A stretch of DNA of 64,000 nt from Podospora comata. Lineage: Eukaryota > Ascomycota > Sordariomycetes > Sordariales > Podosporaceae. The stretch's first letter is position 1, and every line of letters starts with the position of its first letter. Shown here in pieces: positions 46,029-58,422 of this stretch. Below the pieces are notes generated by a model, which saw nothing but the letters and a program-made list of their open reading frames with translations, searched no databases and was not told the origin of the DNA. Where the stretch lies: contig CP071497.1 of assembly GCA_017354895.1 (NCBI GenBank), positions 2,294,001-2,358,000 on the forward strand, in the 5' to 3' direction. Made by a program: the position numbers and the translations under genes.

Positions 46029-49000
46029 ATGACGTCCTGGGCAGCACCACGCTGGGGTAACCAATACGCGGGGCAAGCCGCAACGGCTTCGATGCCGACC
46101 ATGGGAACGACTGGCCCTAAGATGTCACGAATGTCAGGTACGTGAACCGTTTTCCATGCCCGCTTCTGAGCACACTCCGGGAATCATCTGCGGATCGGGT
46201 TCTATTCTGGGCGCAGTACATGGAATCCTTCCTTCGTTGGACCAGAGGGCAGCGAGCCAGAAGCCAAGGGGAGAAACATGGGATCCCAGTAATCACCATC
46301 CATCGCCAAGGAGGGGTGCGCCTTCGATGCAACAGAGCAGCTCACCAACACAACCGCTCGACTGCGAGGAGACGGCGGGAGGGCAGCAGCAGCACAGTGT
46401 ACCAGATTAAAAGAAAAGGATCACAAAATCCCCAAGCCGGGGCCCTTGTTGCTCCAAGTTTCATGACAGGTTCTGTCGACCTATCCGCTGCTTGCCTTTT
46501 TGCTTCGCTGCCCACTCCCGGAGGAGGGAAGAGGAACAGCCAACAATTGCCCCCCCTCATCTATAAACACGGGCAACGATTGACGACTGGGAGGACACAC
46601 ACACACAGCACCTCGCTTTTCTCCAGCTCCCGTCGCATTTTATCTAGCTGCTTGAACCGCTACACCAGCTCCTTACTTTTGATCGTCGTTGTCCTACCCT
46701 CTGGCTGGCAAACATCGTCGCCTTGTAACCTGTTTCTTGGCGCCCCTCCTTTGCATCGCCAGGCCCAAAATCCCCGCCATCGCTGGAACCCAGCACCTGC
46801 ACAGACGGATTCCGAAGCGGGAAGAAGAACAACGCCGGGTTGGGCTGGATTGCTGTTTGCTGACTGCTTGGTTGGCTAATTCATGCAGGCTCGGGTCAGC
46901 CGTCAGGCGACAAGTCTCGAGTCGAGATGCCACAGTTCACTGCGACTTTCGTCCCAGGCGGGTACGATGATTACTACATGCCGCCAGAGGTCGTTGCGCC
47001 TGCCCCTCAACGGTAAGCCTGCCTCCTTTTCTACTTACTCACTCTGTTCCTGCGCCCTGTCTCGTCCAAGTCCGGGACTCCCAAATACCATCCGCAGATC
47101 CTGCTGTGCTGTGCGCCTTTGCGCGGCCTCCATCTCCGGGCTGGACCGATTGGACAAGGCTTGACGTGGAGCGCCAGACGCGGACTGAGGCTGAGGAAAG
47201 CTGGCAAGGCGGAGGCTGACAATCTCGGATCATCTTGCAGGGTAATGCCTGAGGTGCCCCAGAACATGCAAAACGACATTCAACGCATGGAATTAGAAGC
47301 TCGCGAATCCCGAAGAGAAAGCAACTCGACATCACTCAACACCCGTGGCGGCGACGTAAAGGCGTAAGTTGATCCCCTCTCTCTCGACCCCCCAAACGCA
47401 AGCTTAATGAAGCCGCTGCGATTGGAGGGGCCCCACGCAACGTCCGCGGTGGATCAGGCCAAAGGCCTACACTACAGTACAGGATACAGCGCGCTGACTC
47501 TCTCAACCCCCCGAATCTAGTTTCAAACCCTTCCAGACCAGCGCCGCCGGCTCCACCACAATGGACGTCCCATCATTCTCCCCCTTTCCCAAGGTCAAGG
47601 GCGAGAACATCCCGCCCAGCGACGAAGAGAAGGAGGGCATTCTGTGGCAGGCGCGCAACCTCGTCCTCCACTCCAACAATGTGTCGATGCAGGTCACCTG
47701 GGCCCGCGACACCCTCATCTGGGTCGAGGTCGCCCAGGAGGCCGCGCAGAGGGAATGGAAGCGGGAAGGAAAGGGGAAGGAGAGGCCCGCGACACCAAAG
47801 ACGGAACACGACCTGCGAATAGACGCCGTCAGCATCATCGACTACCTCGCCCAGCAGGACCACCCCGAGGCAAACTTTATGAAAGGAAAATGGCTCGAGT
47901 TTGGCAAGTTCGGATTCCGAGAGAACAAGCGGGAGGCGTATTCGCTGTACAAGAAGGCGGCCGAAAATGGGTACGGTAGGGCCGAATACCGCATGGGCAT
48001 GCTGTACGAAAACTCGAATGATATCGCAAACGCCATCAAGCATTACACCCTCGGCGTCAAGCTCAAGGACTCGGCCTCCAACTACCGCCTCGGCATGATG
48101 CACCTGATGGGACAGCACGGCCATCAAAAGGACTATTTGCAGGGGTTGGAAATGATTCAGCACGCAGCCGACACGGCCGACGAAGACGCCCCTCAGGGTG
48201 CATATGTGTACGGCATGCTGATCGCTCGGGAACTGCCCGACATCACCCTTCCCGAGAGCATCCTGCCGTGCGACCTGACGGTAGCCCGACAGTACATCGA
48301 AAAGGCGGCCTATCTCAGCTTTGCCAAGGCTCAACTGAAGATGGGACAGGCATATGAGTTGAGCCAGCTTGGCTGTGACTTCAACCCTGCCTACTCGCTT
48401 CACTATTATGGTCTCGCTGCCCGCCAAGGCCAGCCAGAAGCCGCCCTCGGTGTCAGTCGCTGGTTCCTCTTTGGTTACGAAGGCGCCTTTGCCAAGAACG
48501 AGCAGCTGGCTTTCAAGTATGCACAGGAAGCGGCCGTCTCTGGACTGGCAACGGGCGAGTTCGCCATGGGTTACTACCACGAAATCGGCATCCACGTTCC
48601 CAAGGACGTTAGAGAAGCCAGGAAGTGGTACGAGCTCGCAGCCGAGCATGGCAACAAGGACGCCAAGGACAGACTCGAGTCACTGAGCCAGTCCAAGACA
48701 CTGACCAAGGCTGACCACGAAACAACAACACTCACTCGAATCAAGTCCCAGCATGGCTCTCAGCGCGGCAAACGGCCAGACAGATTTGCAAGACAGAACG
48801 AGGTCTTGCCTACACTTGGGGAGAGGGTGACACCCCCGCCTGGTGCGGCCCATTTTCTTTACTCTAATTCTAATGCTTTTGCTCTCCGCAATTATCATCA
48901 GCAGCGACTAACAGGAATACCAGACCGAGTCAACTTCCCAGACCCTACCCCTCGACCTCCTGCTTTTGGGGTAAATGTAGACCCGAACAACCTTGCGCTG

Positions 49001-50041
49001 CGCCCCAAGAGTGCAGCGCCGTATCCCCTCGAAGACAACCCGCCACCGCTGAATGCTAGGCCAAAATCAGCGGCGCCCTATCCCGAGGATGATATGCGTG
49101 GTCCTCATTTGAACCCGGCGGCTGGTCGTCTCCCTGTTGGACCGCATGCAGACCGTCCCGGATCTGCTTTCGGTATCCGTCCTTTATCGCCAAACGGCAT
49201 GCACAGTGCTCCTCCTGATCGCGGTCGTCCCATGTCTGGACAGCCTCCTAACGGCGGCTGGGGTCCCCAAGGTGCTCCCGGTAACTATAGACGCCCTAGT
49301 CCGGGTCCTAGTGCACAGTATCCACCTCAGCAGCAAGACGGACGGTATGGGCCTCCGGGGCCTGGCATTCCTCCCGCTGGGATGCCACCTATCGGCGATC
49401 CGACGAGGCAACGGCTCCAGAAGCCGAACCCGAATGCTCCACCTCCCCTCGCTCAAGGACCTCCTCCGGGTCAGTATCCCCCTGCAGGTGGCAAGTACCC
49501 ACCCCAGGGCAGTCCCGGGCTGCAGCCGGGGCGAGACTATGGTCCGCCTGGTGGTGGGCGCCCCAACCAACGCCCTGTCAGTGACGCTTACGGACCTCAA
49601 GGCGGGTACGATCGTTATGGTGCTGGACCCCCAGCTGCTGCTGCTGGAAGGGTACCATTGCCAAACCCGAATCTGCGACCAGACGCGCACAGAGTGGAGA
49701 GCATGCCTGCAAGCGGGAGACCAGTTCTCAATAACGGTAGGCCGGTGTCATCGCATGCTCATGACGGGCGTGCTAGTGCGCCCCCTGGTGGTGCAGCGGC
49801 GGTCAGACCAAGTCCGGGGCCGGGAACTCCAGGTTCGACTGCTTCTGGACCGAGACCTGCCGCCGGGAGACCACCTGTTAAAACCGATCATCCCGATGGA
49901 AAGACGATGGGTCAGGGGCCCGCGACATTTGAGGAGATGGGCATTCCGCAGGGGAAGAATGATGGTGACTGTGTAAGTTTTCTTTGGGCTGGTGCAGTCT
50001 CGAGATGGCATGTGCTAATAAAGAAACAGGTTGTGATGTAA
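46029..50041 (+). CDS. Chitin synthase regulator of the Chs4/Skt5 family
   Basis: Sel1-repeat protein of the kind that activates and localises chitin synthase III at the plasma membrane. Five exons: 46029-46137, 46889-47012, 47241-47363, 47521-49972, 50030-50041; 939 aa. The first intron is 751 bp, very long for this genome. A shorter model starts at ATG 46927 inside exon 2, in the same frame, giving 890 aa. The middle carries tandem Sel1/TPR-like repeats (YSLYKKAAENGYGRAEYRMG, YGLAARQGQPEAALGVSRW, REARKWYELAAEHGNKDAKD). The C-terminal ~300 residues are Pro/Gly-rich. The last exon adds only V-V-M after a Cys ending exon 4, making a CVVM CaaX box for prenylation, as in Skt5. That last intron is 57 bp, in frame and stop-free. 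Confidence 0.9.
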
Positions 50042-50870
50042 ACGATCCTCGCTCCATGACAAGTAGCATCGTGTTCCACAGCAAAGCAAGCAAATATATC
50101 TCAGACAAATACAACAGGCATTGCAAAACGGAGGATTTGGGAGTTTATAGGATGGCTAGGTCGGGTAGGATTAGAAAGCTCGGTTTTGTGGGTTGTTGTT
50201 GGACTTTTTGGACGGCAGCACACAAGACATTGGCGGCTAGCAACGTTGTGGTAGAAGAGCAAGCGCGGTCGGGTGTGGCTTCTGTATATAGTATTTTTGT
50301 CTTTCTAATTATGAGGTCTTTTTGAGAGTTTGGTTTTTGTGGATTGTTGGGTATTGTGGCGTTGGCTGAGTTATCGTGTGGTGGACAGGGTAGATATGGA
50401 TCTTCTTTTGGCCCAGCATGTTACGGTTTGATGAGGTATGATTGATGATTTATTTTATCTTTCCTTTCGTGTTTTCATCGTTAAGGTGGTCATTTGGTGG
50501 TGTAAGGTGACTATTTTATTATAGGTATTGCAGTTTCAAGGCCAAGCAACCCGGTGTGTGCGGCCTAGGTTCCTGCATGATGTCCGAACGGGAACTTGAT
50601 TAACTGCCGGTATGTATTTAGTTTGATCGATTATGCGGGGAAGGTTGGATGGCATGTCCTGGGGTACCTGGGCTTATTGGGAACCTTGGGCCGGAGAGTT
50701 GGGGTTTTGTGTGAGGGTGTTGATGCGGGGAATATATTGATGGGTATCTTGGTTCTTCTTCATATCCGGCTTTTCATTACCAGCTTCCATCTTTAGCTGC
50801 TCACTGTGACCCCTTTTCCAACACCCAGCAGTACCTATCTAATCCTCACCGTCTTGTCAGAGCTGAAGAA
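50042..50870. other. Intergenic
   Basis: 829 bp, T/G-rich in its first half (likely the 3' UTR of the Chs4-like gene), with no supported gene. Confidence 0.55.
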
Positions 50871-51823
50871 ATGCCAAATGTGATCATCACCGGCGCCACC
50901 TCTGGCATAGGCCTGACAATAACGCACTACTTTGCCTCGTCCTCCTCCTCCACTCCAACAAAGATTGCAATGCTAGATATCAACTCCTCGGTTGGCCCGT
51001 CACTCGTTACTTTCCTGTCGACGCAGTACCCAGACACAGAATTCTTTTTCCTCGCCTGCGATGTCTCCAGCTGGGAGGCACAGGCATCAGTGTTTTCGTC
51101 CCTTTACGACGGCGAGTTTGGGGGTAGGGTCGACGTCGTGGTTGCGAACGCAGGCGTTTCAGAACGGGGGTTCACCACGCTTGTTGTTGAGCAGGACGGT
51201 GACAAGTCGCACCCTCCGAAAAAGCCGGATATGAGTTGTTTGGAGGTCAACTTTTCGGGTGTGGTGTACTGTAGGTCTCCCAGCATGCTACCTCACCGGA
51301 CAACAGGTTGACACATGATAGCGATCAAACTCGTGATCTATTACATGGACCAAAAACCATCAGAAGAGGGAGATCGGGGGTTGATACTCTGCACAGCAAG
51401 CAGCGCAGGCCTCTACCCCCTCCCCACCGCACCCCTCTACGCAGCGTCTAAATTCGGGGTCGTCGGCCTGGTGCGATCTGCCGCTGGGCTGGTAGAGAAA
51501 GAAAACATAAAGATTTGTGCGCTCGCGCCGGCGGTATTAGGTACCTACCTTGTGTCCCTCTCTCTCTCCCGAGAGGTTTGTTGCTGATTGAAAGCCCGGC
51601 AGAAACAAATATCGCGCCTAGGAAACTATACGACGGTATGGTCATCACACCGATGGAAACGCTCATCAAAGCGGTAGACAGATTCGTCAAGGGTCGGAAG
51701 GAGGTCAATGGACAGGTGGTGGAGGTTCACGGGGGTGATATCACTGTCAGCGAGGCGCACGCGTTTGTGGATGCGGATACGGAGAGGAATTTTGCGAGGT
51801 TTAGGGGTTTGGGGTGGGCGTAG
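50871..51823 (+). CDS. Short-chain dehydrogenase/reductase (SDR)
   Basis: NAD(P)-dependent oxidoreductase of the classical SDR type; substrate unknown. Three exons: 50871-51270, 51322-51540, 51603-51823; 279 aa. The N-terminal cofactor site is ITGATSGIG (TGxxxGxG), followed by DVSSW near the adenine site and VVANAG (NNAG-like). The catalytic set is Ser in LCTASSAG and YAASK (YxxxK). The C-terminal part (KLYDGMVITPMETLIKA) is like those of fungal 15-hydroxyprostaglandin-dehydrogenase-type SDRs. Both introns are GT-AG and restore the frame exactly. The protein has no signal peptide. Its stop lies 240 bp from the convergent F-box gene. Confidence 0.88.
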
Positions 51824-52063
51824 GTAGAAAGATAATGATCTCAGGCATGGAAGAGAGAAAATCAACAGTTGGATTTTGACTTTGCGTAGAGTTTTACGTC
51901 GTGGAAATTTAGTTAGAGAATGCAAAGTAGGATTAAGGGGGTAAAATACGATGGAAAAATCCTCTATCTTTTTTTTCAAGTTTTTTGGCTATCGCTGAAG
52001 GCCTAAAATACATGTTTAATACCTATTCGCTACCTTGAAGGTCTGTTTGCTATCTTCAAGGGC

Positions 52064-53619
52064 CTACTTCTCAATATCCTTAATCACCGCCTCAACCCCC
52101 CTTTCTCTCAGTTCCCTCACATTCTCAAAGTACTCCCTCGCAATGCGCTGGCAACACGCCCAGATCCTCCTTCGATTATACACGCCCATTAGCGGCCCTT
52201 GCTTGCCCAATTTCTTAGAGGCAAGCAGCTTCTGCAGGGTACGTAAAAGCCCCTTCCAATATTTGGCTTGCAACACATCCTCATTGCCAGGGGACGACAA
52301 GACTTCCAAGGCCTCGTCAAACCAAGGCATCGATATCTTCGCCAGACGATAACGCCAAAAGTTCTCATTCTCCTCAAGGTTCTTGTGGATGATGTAAGAC
52401 GCACAACAAAGCGAGAACAAATCCCGGTCAGGCAGCAAGCATGAAATTATGTGGATCAAATCGTAAGGTAGCATGTTGAAGCGGTCGGATTTCACCTTGT
52501 CGGTGAGGTCGTCCAAGAGATACTTGCTGTCTTGGGAGGTCTTGATGGCGTTTGAAACAAGAGCCAAAACCTGATCGCGATGGGGACAGTCCGTGGAGAA
52601 AGGATTGGCGTGGATGTACTCGTTTCCCGGTAGAGATTGCCAGTACTCTGGAATCAGTGGCCGGTCTTTAAAATACGTGATATTCAGCGCTCCCCCTGCC
52701 CAATCGGACAACTTGTTCATGGCAAAGAATAATGCATCCTTGTCCAGCTTTGAACTTCTGTAGGGGTCGGATTGGCCGGTCAGGACCTGGCAAAGAATTT
52801 TGAGACAGGGCATGTGTACTGGATACACCCAGTTTATCGAGTCTCTAAACGTAGAGTCAATGTAGGTGACAACATCTAGACGAGATCGACGGCGGCCCCG
52901 GGTACGCGGATAGTTGGGGTCACGGAGACGGATTGGTCCTGGTGTGAACGTTACCGTGCCCAGGTGCCAATCGGCCACGCCCCGGCCAGATAAATAGCAT
53001 CTAATATAGAATGTTAGTATCACGCCGATCAGACCACCAGAAGGACATAAGTGACTGACTTGGATGGGCCCGGTGCCTCCACGTTGCAACCTAGGGCATA
53101 TACAGTCATGATCCAGTGAGCATGGCGAGGCCTCAAGATCTTTCGATCATATCCGGTTCCTGGCTCTTCGGACCAGTGAATGTCATCAAAACGAAACTCG
53201 TTAAACTCAAGCGCTTCCTCATCTTCACTCTGGATCGAGCCCTCACTTGGGGCGATATCGTCGAAACCAATGTCGGCTTCTTCCTGATTGCTTTCACCAG
53301 ACTCGAAGAAATCCTCCTCATCTTCGGGGTGGGTGGCCTCGTCCTCCTCCATATCGTCAGAGACCTCAATGGCTGCATGCTCACTCGTGTGTGAGTTGCC
53401 GTCGGTATCAATCGAATCTTGATTTTGGGACTGGTCGTCGTCGTCGTCCTCAGAGTCATCCTCAGGGCCGCTCCAAGCAACGTCTGACTGGGTTGTTGAT
53501 CCGTTCCAGTCATCATTCTCGTTGTCTGACCCGGGCTGGTCATCTGGATGGGGTGGGCTGAAGACAATGTCCCCAAACGGCCCCCCACAGATGGCGCAGA
53601 AGCAAGAAGCACCGCTCAT
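52064..53619 (-). CDS. F-box protein with acidic N-terminal region
   Basis: Probable substrate receptor of an SCF ubiquitin ligase. Exon 1 is 53619-53060, intron 53059-53001 (GTCAGT...ATACTAACATT...TAG), exon 2 52999/53000-52064; 498 aa. The start MSGASCFCAICGGPFG has a CxxC pair typical of a large ascomycete F-box family. Residues ~30-150 are strongly acidic (GPEDDSEDDDDDQS and similar). Exon 2 carries the F-box: FNMLPYDLIHIISCLLPDRD then LFSLCCASYIIHKNL and NFWRYRLAK. An upstream in-frame ATG at 53865 exists, but the conserved-looking start is 53619. Targets are unknown. Confidence 0.82.
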
Positions 53620-54144
53620 GGTGCAGCAATGATAGTCGAGCTTGTATGATGCTCGGAATCGTCCAAAGTCAGGTTGCGGCCCTTGAATAGAATATTGGGG
53701 TCCTAAATGATCAGAGTGAGTGAAAGTGGCTGTTGCTTTGAACCCGAGCTTTCGGTGGTGGATGTTGGGAAACCTGTCGTGCCCCACCTCTGTTGCCTGC
53801 CCGTTGAGCAGAGGGGCTGCTTGCTGCCTTTGAAAGAGGGAGTGGCGATTGGCAAGGCATAACACAGAAGTATTAGGTACTGGAGCACATCTTTGATTTG
53901 ATAAATTTATTATGCACTGCTCAAAGAGTCGATTATTTGAATATGATATTAATGTTTATCTTTATGTCGGGATGTAATAACATCCCTCCAAACTCTCTAT
54001 GCATTGTCTAGTCCATAAAAAACTGAAACCTTAAACACTGCGCTATGCATGCAAGTCAAAACCCACCTTTTTACTCCTCCCTCCTTCCCATCATCAAGAC
54101 CTGCTCGTGGTGGAAGAAGCTAATTTTGCGCATGGAATGATTAC
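53620..54144. other. Intergenic
   Basis: 525 bp, no supported gene; the upstream half is the leader of the F-box gene. Confidence 0.5.
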
Positions 54145-55040
54145 TCAATCCATACTCCACACCATCTCCCCCATGTTCCGATCCCTATGCACAAACTCCC
54201 ACGGATACCCCCTCCTCCTCCATTGGTTCCGCGATATCGCAGTAATCATCATCTCATCCAGCACCGTCGCGCCAGCCTCATACTTGCCCCTCCCAAGCGG
54301 ACCAATCTCGGGGTAGAATATATCCGCCACCTTGCTCCCGTTCGCGGCGTCGTCATTGTCCAAATCAGTCTTCTGCTCATCAAGGAACCAGTCCTCACTC
54401 TCAAGCTTGACATGGACAGGTGGCCGTATAATTTTATCCCATGTTCCAATGAATGCCTGGTCGGCAGGGTGGATGACCTTGGGCTTGTTGAACTCCTGAA
54501 AGGGCGTGTGCTCATACACAAACGCCCTCAGCGCCTTTCTGTGTTTCTTGGCCCAATCAACCTCCCTCTTTGCTTTTTGCTTCCGCTTGAGCTTGTTAAT
54601 CTTGTTCGAATTTCCCAGGGACGGCCGGATATTCATGGCTGCCTTCTTTGGGATTCTGTATGAGCATTCTTCTTGGTGCTTGTAGCACGGAAAGGGGAGT
54701 TCGACGGGGGCTTGAGCGACGAGCAGGGGGTCGTTCCTGTGGCGGAAGCCGCGGTTGTGGAGGATTGTCTGCGCAGCCTGGGGGAGAAAATGAATGGGGC
54801 ACCTGTACAGGCAAGCAAACTGCGTTGGGTTACGGAAGCGAAGCAGCTTGCCGAAGAGGCCGATGCCGTTGTGGGACTGGTTGTCGGGCATCCGCACTGG
54901 TAGAACTGGAAGAAGAGGCAGCAGGTGCACTCGGGGACTGGGATGAAGAGGGTGAGGTTGGGGTTGAGTTTGAGAAAGTGGAAGCTTTCGTCGGGTGTGA
55001 GTGGGCGGCTGAGCATTGGGTCGTATGATGGGTTGTACAT
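54145..55040 (-). CDS. Hypothetical protein, exon structure unresolved
   Basis: Two overlapping minus-strand frames look coding. The first starts with ATG at 55040 (MYNPSYDPMLSRPLTPDESF, then a Cys-rich CTCCLFFQFYQCGC). The second (54930-54145) contains a basic stretch (KINKLKRKQKAKREVDWAKK) and ends WEFVHRDRNMGEMVWSMD. They must be joined by an intron or a frame change within 54633-54930, but several GT/AG pairs are possible and I cannot choose. No family is recognised. The basic part suggests nucleic acid or membrane contact, though this is only compositional. Confidence 0.5.
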
Positions 55041-55571
55041 TGTGGAATTTGGATATTAGTTCTTTTGCTTTTGTTGTTTTTCGGGATTGGAAATCCTGGT
55101 GTCAGTAAAAGAGAGTGTAGATACTGATGAAGTCTTTGGATATCCTGAGGGAAAAAGAGATACACGATGCGGAAAGTCACTCACCTGTCTCTCTGTCTAA
55201 TGCTGGAATACCTTACTGGAAGGTAGAGTGTTTATGGTTGAATTGAATGGAAATGAAGGAATAAACGCAAAATACAAACAAGAACGCAAGCCGCACCGCG
55301 GAAAAGAAGGGGGGACAGTGGTTTTAAGGACCTGACAGAACAGTCTCTTTGTGCTATACATAGACCCTTCAAACAAAGATATATGCGGGAGATAATGCAT
55401 TGTTGAGAACAACCCAGGAGGTAGACAAAGAACGATAAAGACTATCATTGTCTTGCTGCCCGCCGATGAGTTCCATCTCCCTCGTCTCGAAGACAAAAAC
55501 AACAACCCGATCCCAAGCCAGCCCTGCAACTCCATGCACTTCCCTATGTCTAGAGGATAAAGTGCCAGTCC
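55041..55571. other. Intergenic
   Basis: 531 bp; no supported gene. Confidence 0.5.
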
Positions 55572-56113
55572 CTATTCCACCCAACTCATACTCGCAAGCC
55601 GTTGATCAGCCTCGTAAGCAGCGGTGGCCAAATTACTGTTGACCTGCTGCCATTCCGTAACCACCACCCCAAGCCTCTCCCGAACCTCAGCATATTTGCC
55701 GTGTATGAATTGGCGTCTGGTGTAGAACCGAAGCTTACAATCCTCAGACATTCCGGGGGTCTCAAACGCCTCGTCAGCAGCCTTGTTCATCGTCTCGGCA
55801 ATGCATTGAACATGTCCCTGGTTCGATTATATCTCTCAAAACAGTTGGCTCGAAATTCCCTGTTCGCGACTGTCCGCCGGCGGCGTAGGTTCCTGTTTTG
55901 GAACAAGATGGCCCCTTGGCTGAACCCAGGTGGGATGGGTATCTCGGTCATGTTGTTGGGTATGTTTTTGTAGCCCTCGAGAATTCGCTTGAGTTCCTGG
56001 TTGAAGGAATCAAGGTCGTCGACAAGACCCATCAGAGAGCCCATTGCGTCCCAGGATTTCTGAATCCCCTGCTCCGCTCGGTTCCTCGCCTCCTCAATCG
56101 ACTTGGGTGCCAT
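55572..56113 (-). pseudogene. Small helical protein with one frame change
   Basis: From ATG at 56113 (MAPKSIEEARNRAEQGIQKS) the frame is helical and runs to about 55800 (ANCFERYNRTRD), where it closes. A second frame continues the same style to TAA at 55572 (EAFETPGMSEDCKLRFYTRR ... QRLASMSWVE). The two differ by a one- or two-base frame change with no intron-like sequence between, so a single indel (real or from assembly) probably split a ~180-residue protein. No family is recognised. It lies ~350 bp from element P copy 2. Confidence 0.5.
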
Positions 56114-56467
56114 GGTGGCAAGACTTTTGTGAGTGAGATGTGCTATATGCTAATATCAGTTAGCAAGTAGAAATGGAAATATTAGTGAAAACAATTTACC
56201 TTGGCTTGGACGATGTTGGGACGAAAATTTGTCGCGAGTTGGCGTTGTCCTCATGTGAGCAGACGGTTGAGTGTCTGCGTGCTCGCGAAAAATAAAAGAA
56301 GTAAAATTTGGTTCGCAAGCGGCACCACAGAAAGGGCGCTGAACGGTCTGTGTTGTCGTCGATGATTGGTCGCCATATATATTGATGAGTCGTCCGCCTG
56401 GCTGAGACCTGCTCAGCATTAACATGTTCTTCAAAATACATGGATGGGAGAGACAGTTCTCTGAATA
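56114..56467. other. Intergenic between small gene and element P
   Basis: 354 bp, likely promoter of the helical gene; TA at 56466-56467 is the target duplication of P. Confidence 0.5.
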
Positions 56468-58420
56468 GGTTGGATGACAAGGAAGTGGACCACATATGGA
56501 TGTGGCCCAGGTAGGTATGAACTACCCAAGCCATTTACCCACATTAAACCCTCCACAACCCTGGACCTCCGAAAGGTTCCCGATATCAACACACACTTTA
56601 TATTCCACCCACAAAGACCAAAAATGAAGCTTTTCTTTTACTTCTTTTTGCTCCAGGTACCCATCAATGGCCAAATATACCGAGGAGGATATTAAAAATG
56701 CCCAGAAAGACATTGCCGCTGGTATAAGCCAGCGAAAAGCGTCCAACAAGCACGGGATTCCACGTTCCACCCTGAAGTACCGCATTAATAGTACCCTACT
56801 AAGGAACCTTGCCTATGAAAACCAATAGCGATTTTCTCACGGGTAAAAAGACCTTATTATTTAATAGATCCTTCGTTAAGAAAGCTTTAGTTACGCTCCT
56901 ACTTATATTAATATAAAGGCTTTAGTGGCTAGTTTACTAATTAAATAAGGCGATCCTAACTTCCTTATTAAGTATTAGGTATCCTACTTTATTAGCCGTT
57001 ATCCCGATATTAAAATAAAGGTTAGAAAGAAAATTAATTACGCTAAAGTTAACGAAGCTACCCCGGAAAATATTAATAAGTTCTTTAACTTATATCCTAC
57101 CGTTAGCTAAATTAAGCTTAGGTATAGGTATAACTATAATAAGGTAGGTAAAATAGAAGGCCAGGAAGAAAACGGCTTAGTTATTAAGTCTTCGAAGCGG
57201 GATAAGAAGTCTATATACGTTAAATAGACGGAAGAAGGACCTAGATTACTATACTTAAGTGTATTTTATAGAACGGGAGAATCCTTTCCCCGGAGTTATC
57301 TTTAAAAGTAAAGACTTTTAAAAGTAATAATTTAAGGACTAATTAAATAAGGATTAGTATATAGCTATATTAGAGAATAGTTAGATTAGTAATAACCTTA
57401 CCGTTAATTAATTTAAAAAGGTTTTTATACTAAGGATTAAATTTAAGGATCTATTAAAACCCCGTTTACTTATTTATAATAGCTATAGCTTATATACTAC
57501 TAATAATTTTATAATCCGGTACTATAGAAATAATATTTATTTTCTTTTCCTACCCCCCTACTACTTTTATATCCTTTAATCCCTTAACATTAATTACTTT
57601 TCTAGTGTAAAGAAGGCGTATAAGAGGCTTATAGCTATAAACGACGCCCTCACTAACTATACGCTTAACGGCAAAGTCGACCTAGTCCGGCTATATAACC
57701 TTGCCCGTAATTAGGGCTTTAGGAAAAAGAATATTACTGGCGGCTAGCGTGGGACAGGATTATGGCCCATATATAGGCGCAAACCGCTCTCTTTAAGCTA
57801 AATGGTAGTCCCTGTAGTGCCGTTGGATCTCTCTTCAAAAACACCTACTTTCCATACCGTGGGGGACTCCCAGGTGGCCAAGAAGGTCAGGGACCTACTC
57901 AAGAACTATACGCCGGCCGGAAAACGGCTTGCGGTAAGGACTCTCACCACTACTATACTTACACTGAGATCGGAGGCATCCATCCACAAAGCTGATGCGG
58001 CAAGGTACCAACAGAACGCCCAAAAGGCCCAGGAAGCAAGAAAAAGGCGCAAGTTGAATAGAGAAGACTCGAATTCCAAGTTTGTGAGGCTCTGTGAACT
58101 GGAAGAGGCCCGCATTGAAGGGAGGGAGGTGGAGGAAGAAGTAGTAGCCAAGGAGGATGTGGAGCAGCCAGAGCTAGCCCACCCTGTGCGGCGCAGCGCA
58201 CGTCATCGGGTTCAAACCAGGCGCAAGCGAGAAGCAGATGCAATTTCTGACTCTGACAGTGAATGAGCTACATTTTGGTATAACTCCCATAGAAATTGAC
58301 CCAATATTAGTCTTGTTGTGGCCAGTGTGAGCATTCAGGGGTAATCTCAACAAGGTTGTGTGGCTGGTGTGGTGGTGGTGCACCAGATCCACATGTGGTC
58401 CATTTCCTGGTCATCCAACC
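56468..58420 (+). mobile_element. Tc1/mariner-like element P, copy 2, with both ends
   Basis: The 1953-bp element has imperfect ~38-bp terminal inverted repeats starting GGTTGGATGACAAGG (left) and GGTTGGATGACCAGG (right, complement), flanked by TA on both sides (56466-56467, 58421-58422). An ATG at 56667 opens MAKYTEEDIKNAQKDIAAGI and a helix-turn-helix (QRKASNKHGIPRSTLKYR), closing with TAG at 56826. The middle (about 56830-57780) is RIP-mutated. A 154-codon frame (57802-58266) encodes a Lys/Arg-rich, coiled C terminus (ARKRRKLNREDSNSKF). The family inserts at TA by a DDE transposase; the catalytic region here is destroyed. Confidence 0.85.
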
Positions 58421-58422
58421 TA

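Noticed and set aside
47573-48649. 358-codon minus-strand ORF opposite the Chs4-like gene
   Set aside because: It mirrors the Sel1 repeats on the plus strand and shows no independent family signal.
56196-56534. 112-codon minus-strand ORF crossing the P left end
   Set aside because: It runs through the terminal inverted repeat into flanking DNA; the same TIR translation recurs at 19838, so the N terminus is transposon-derived and the rest is unrecognised.
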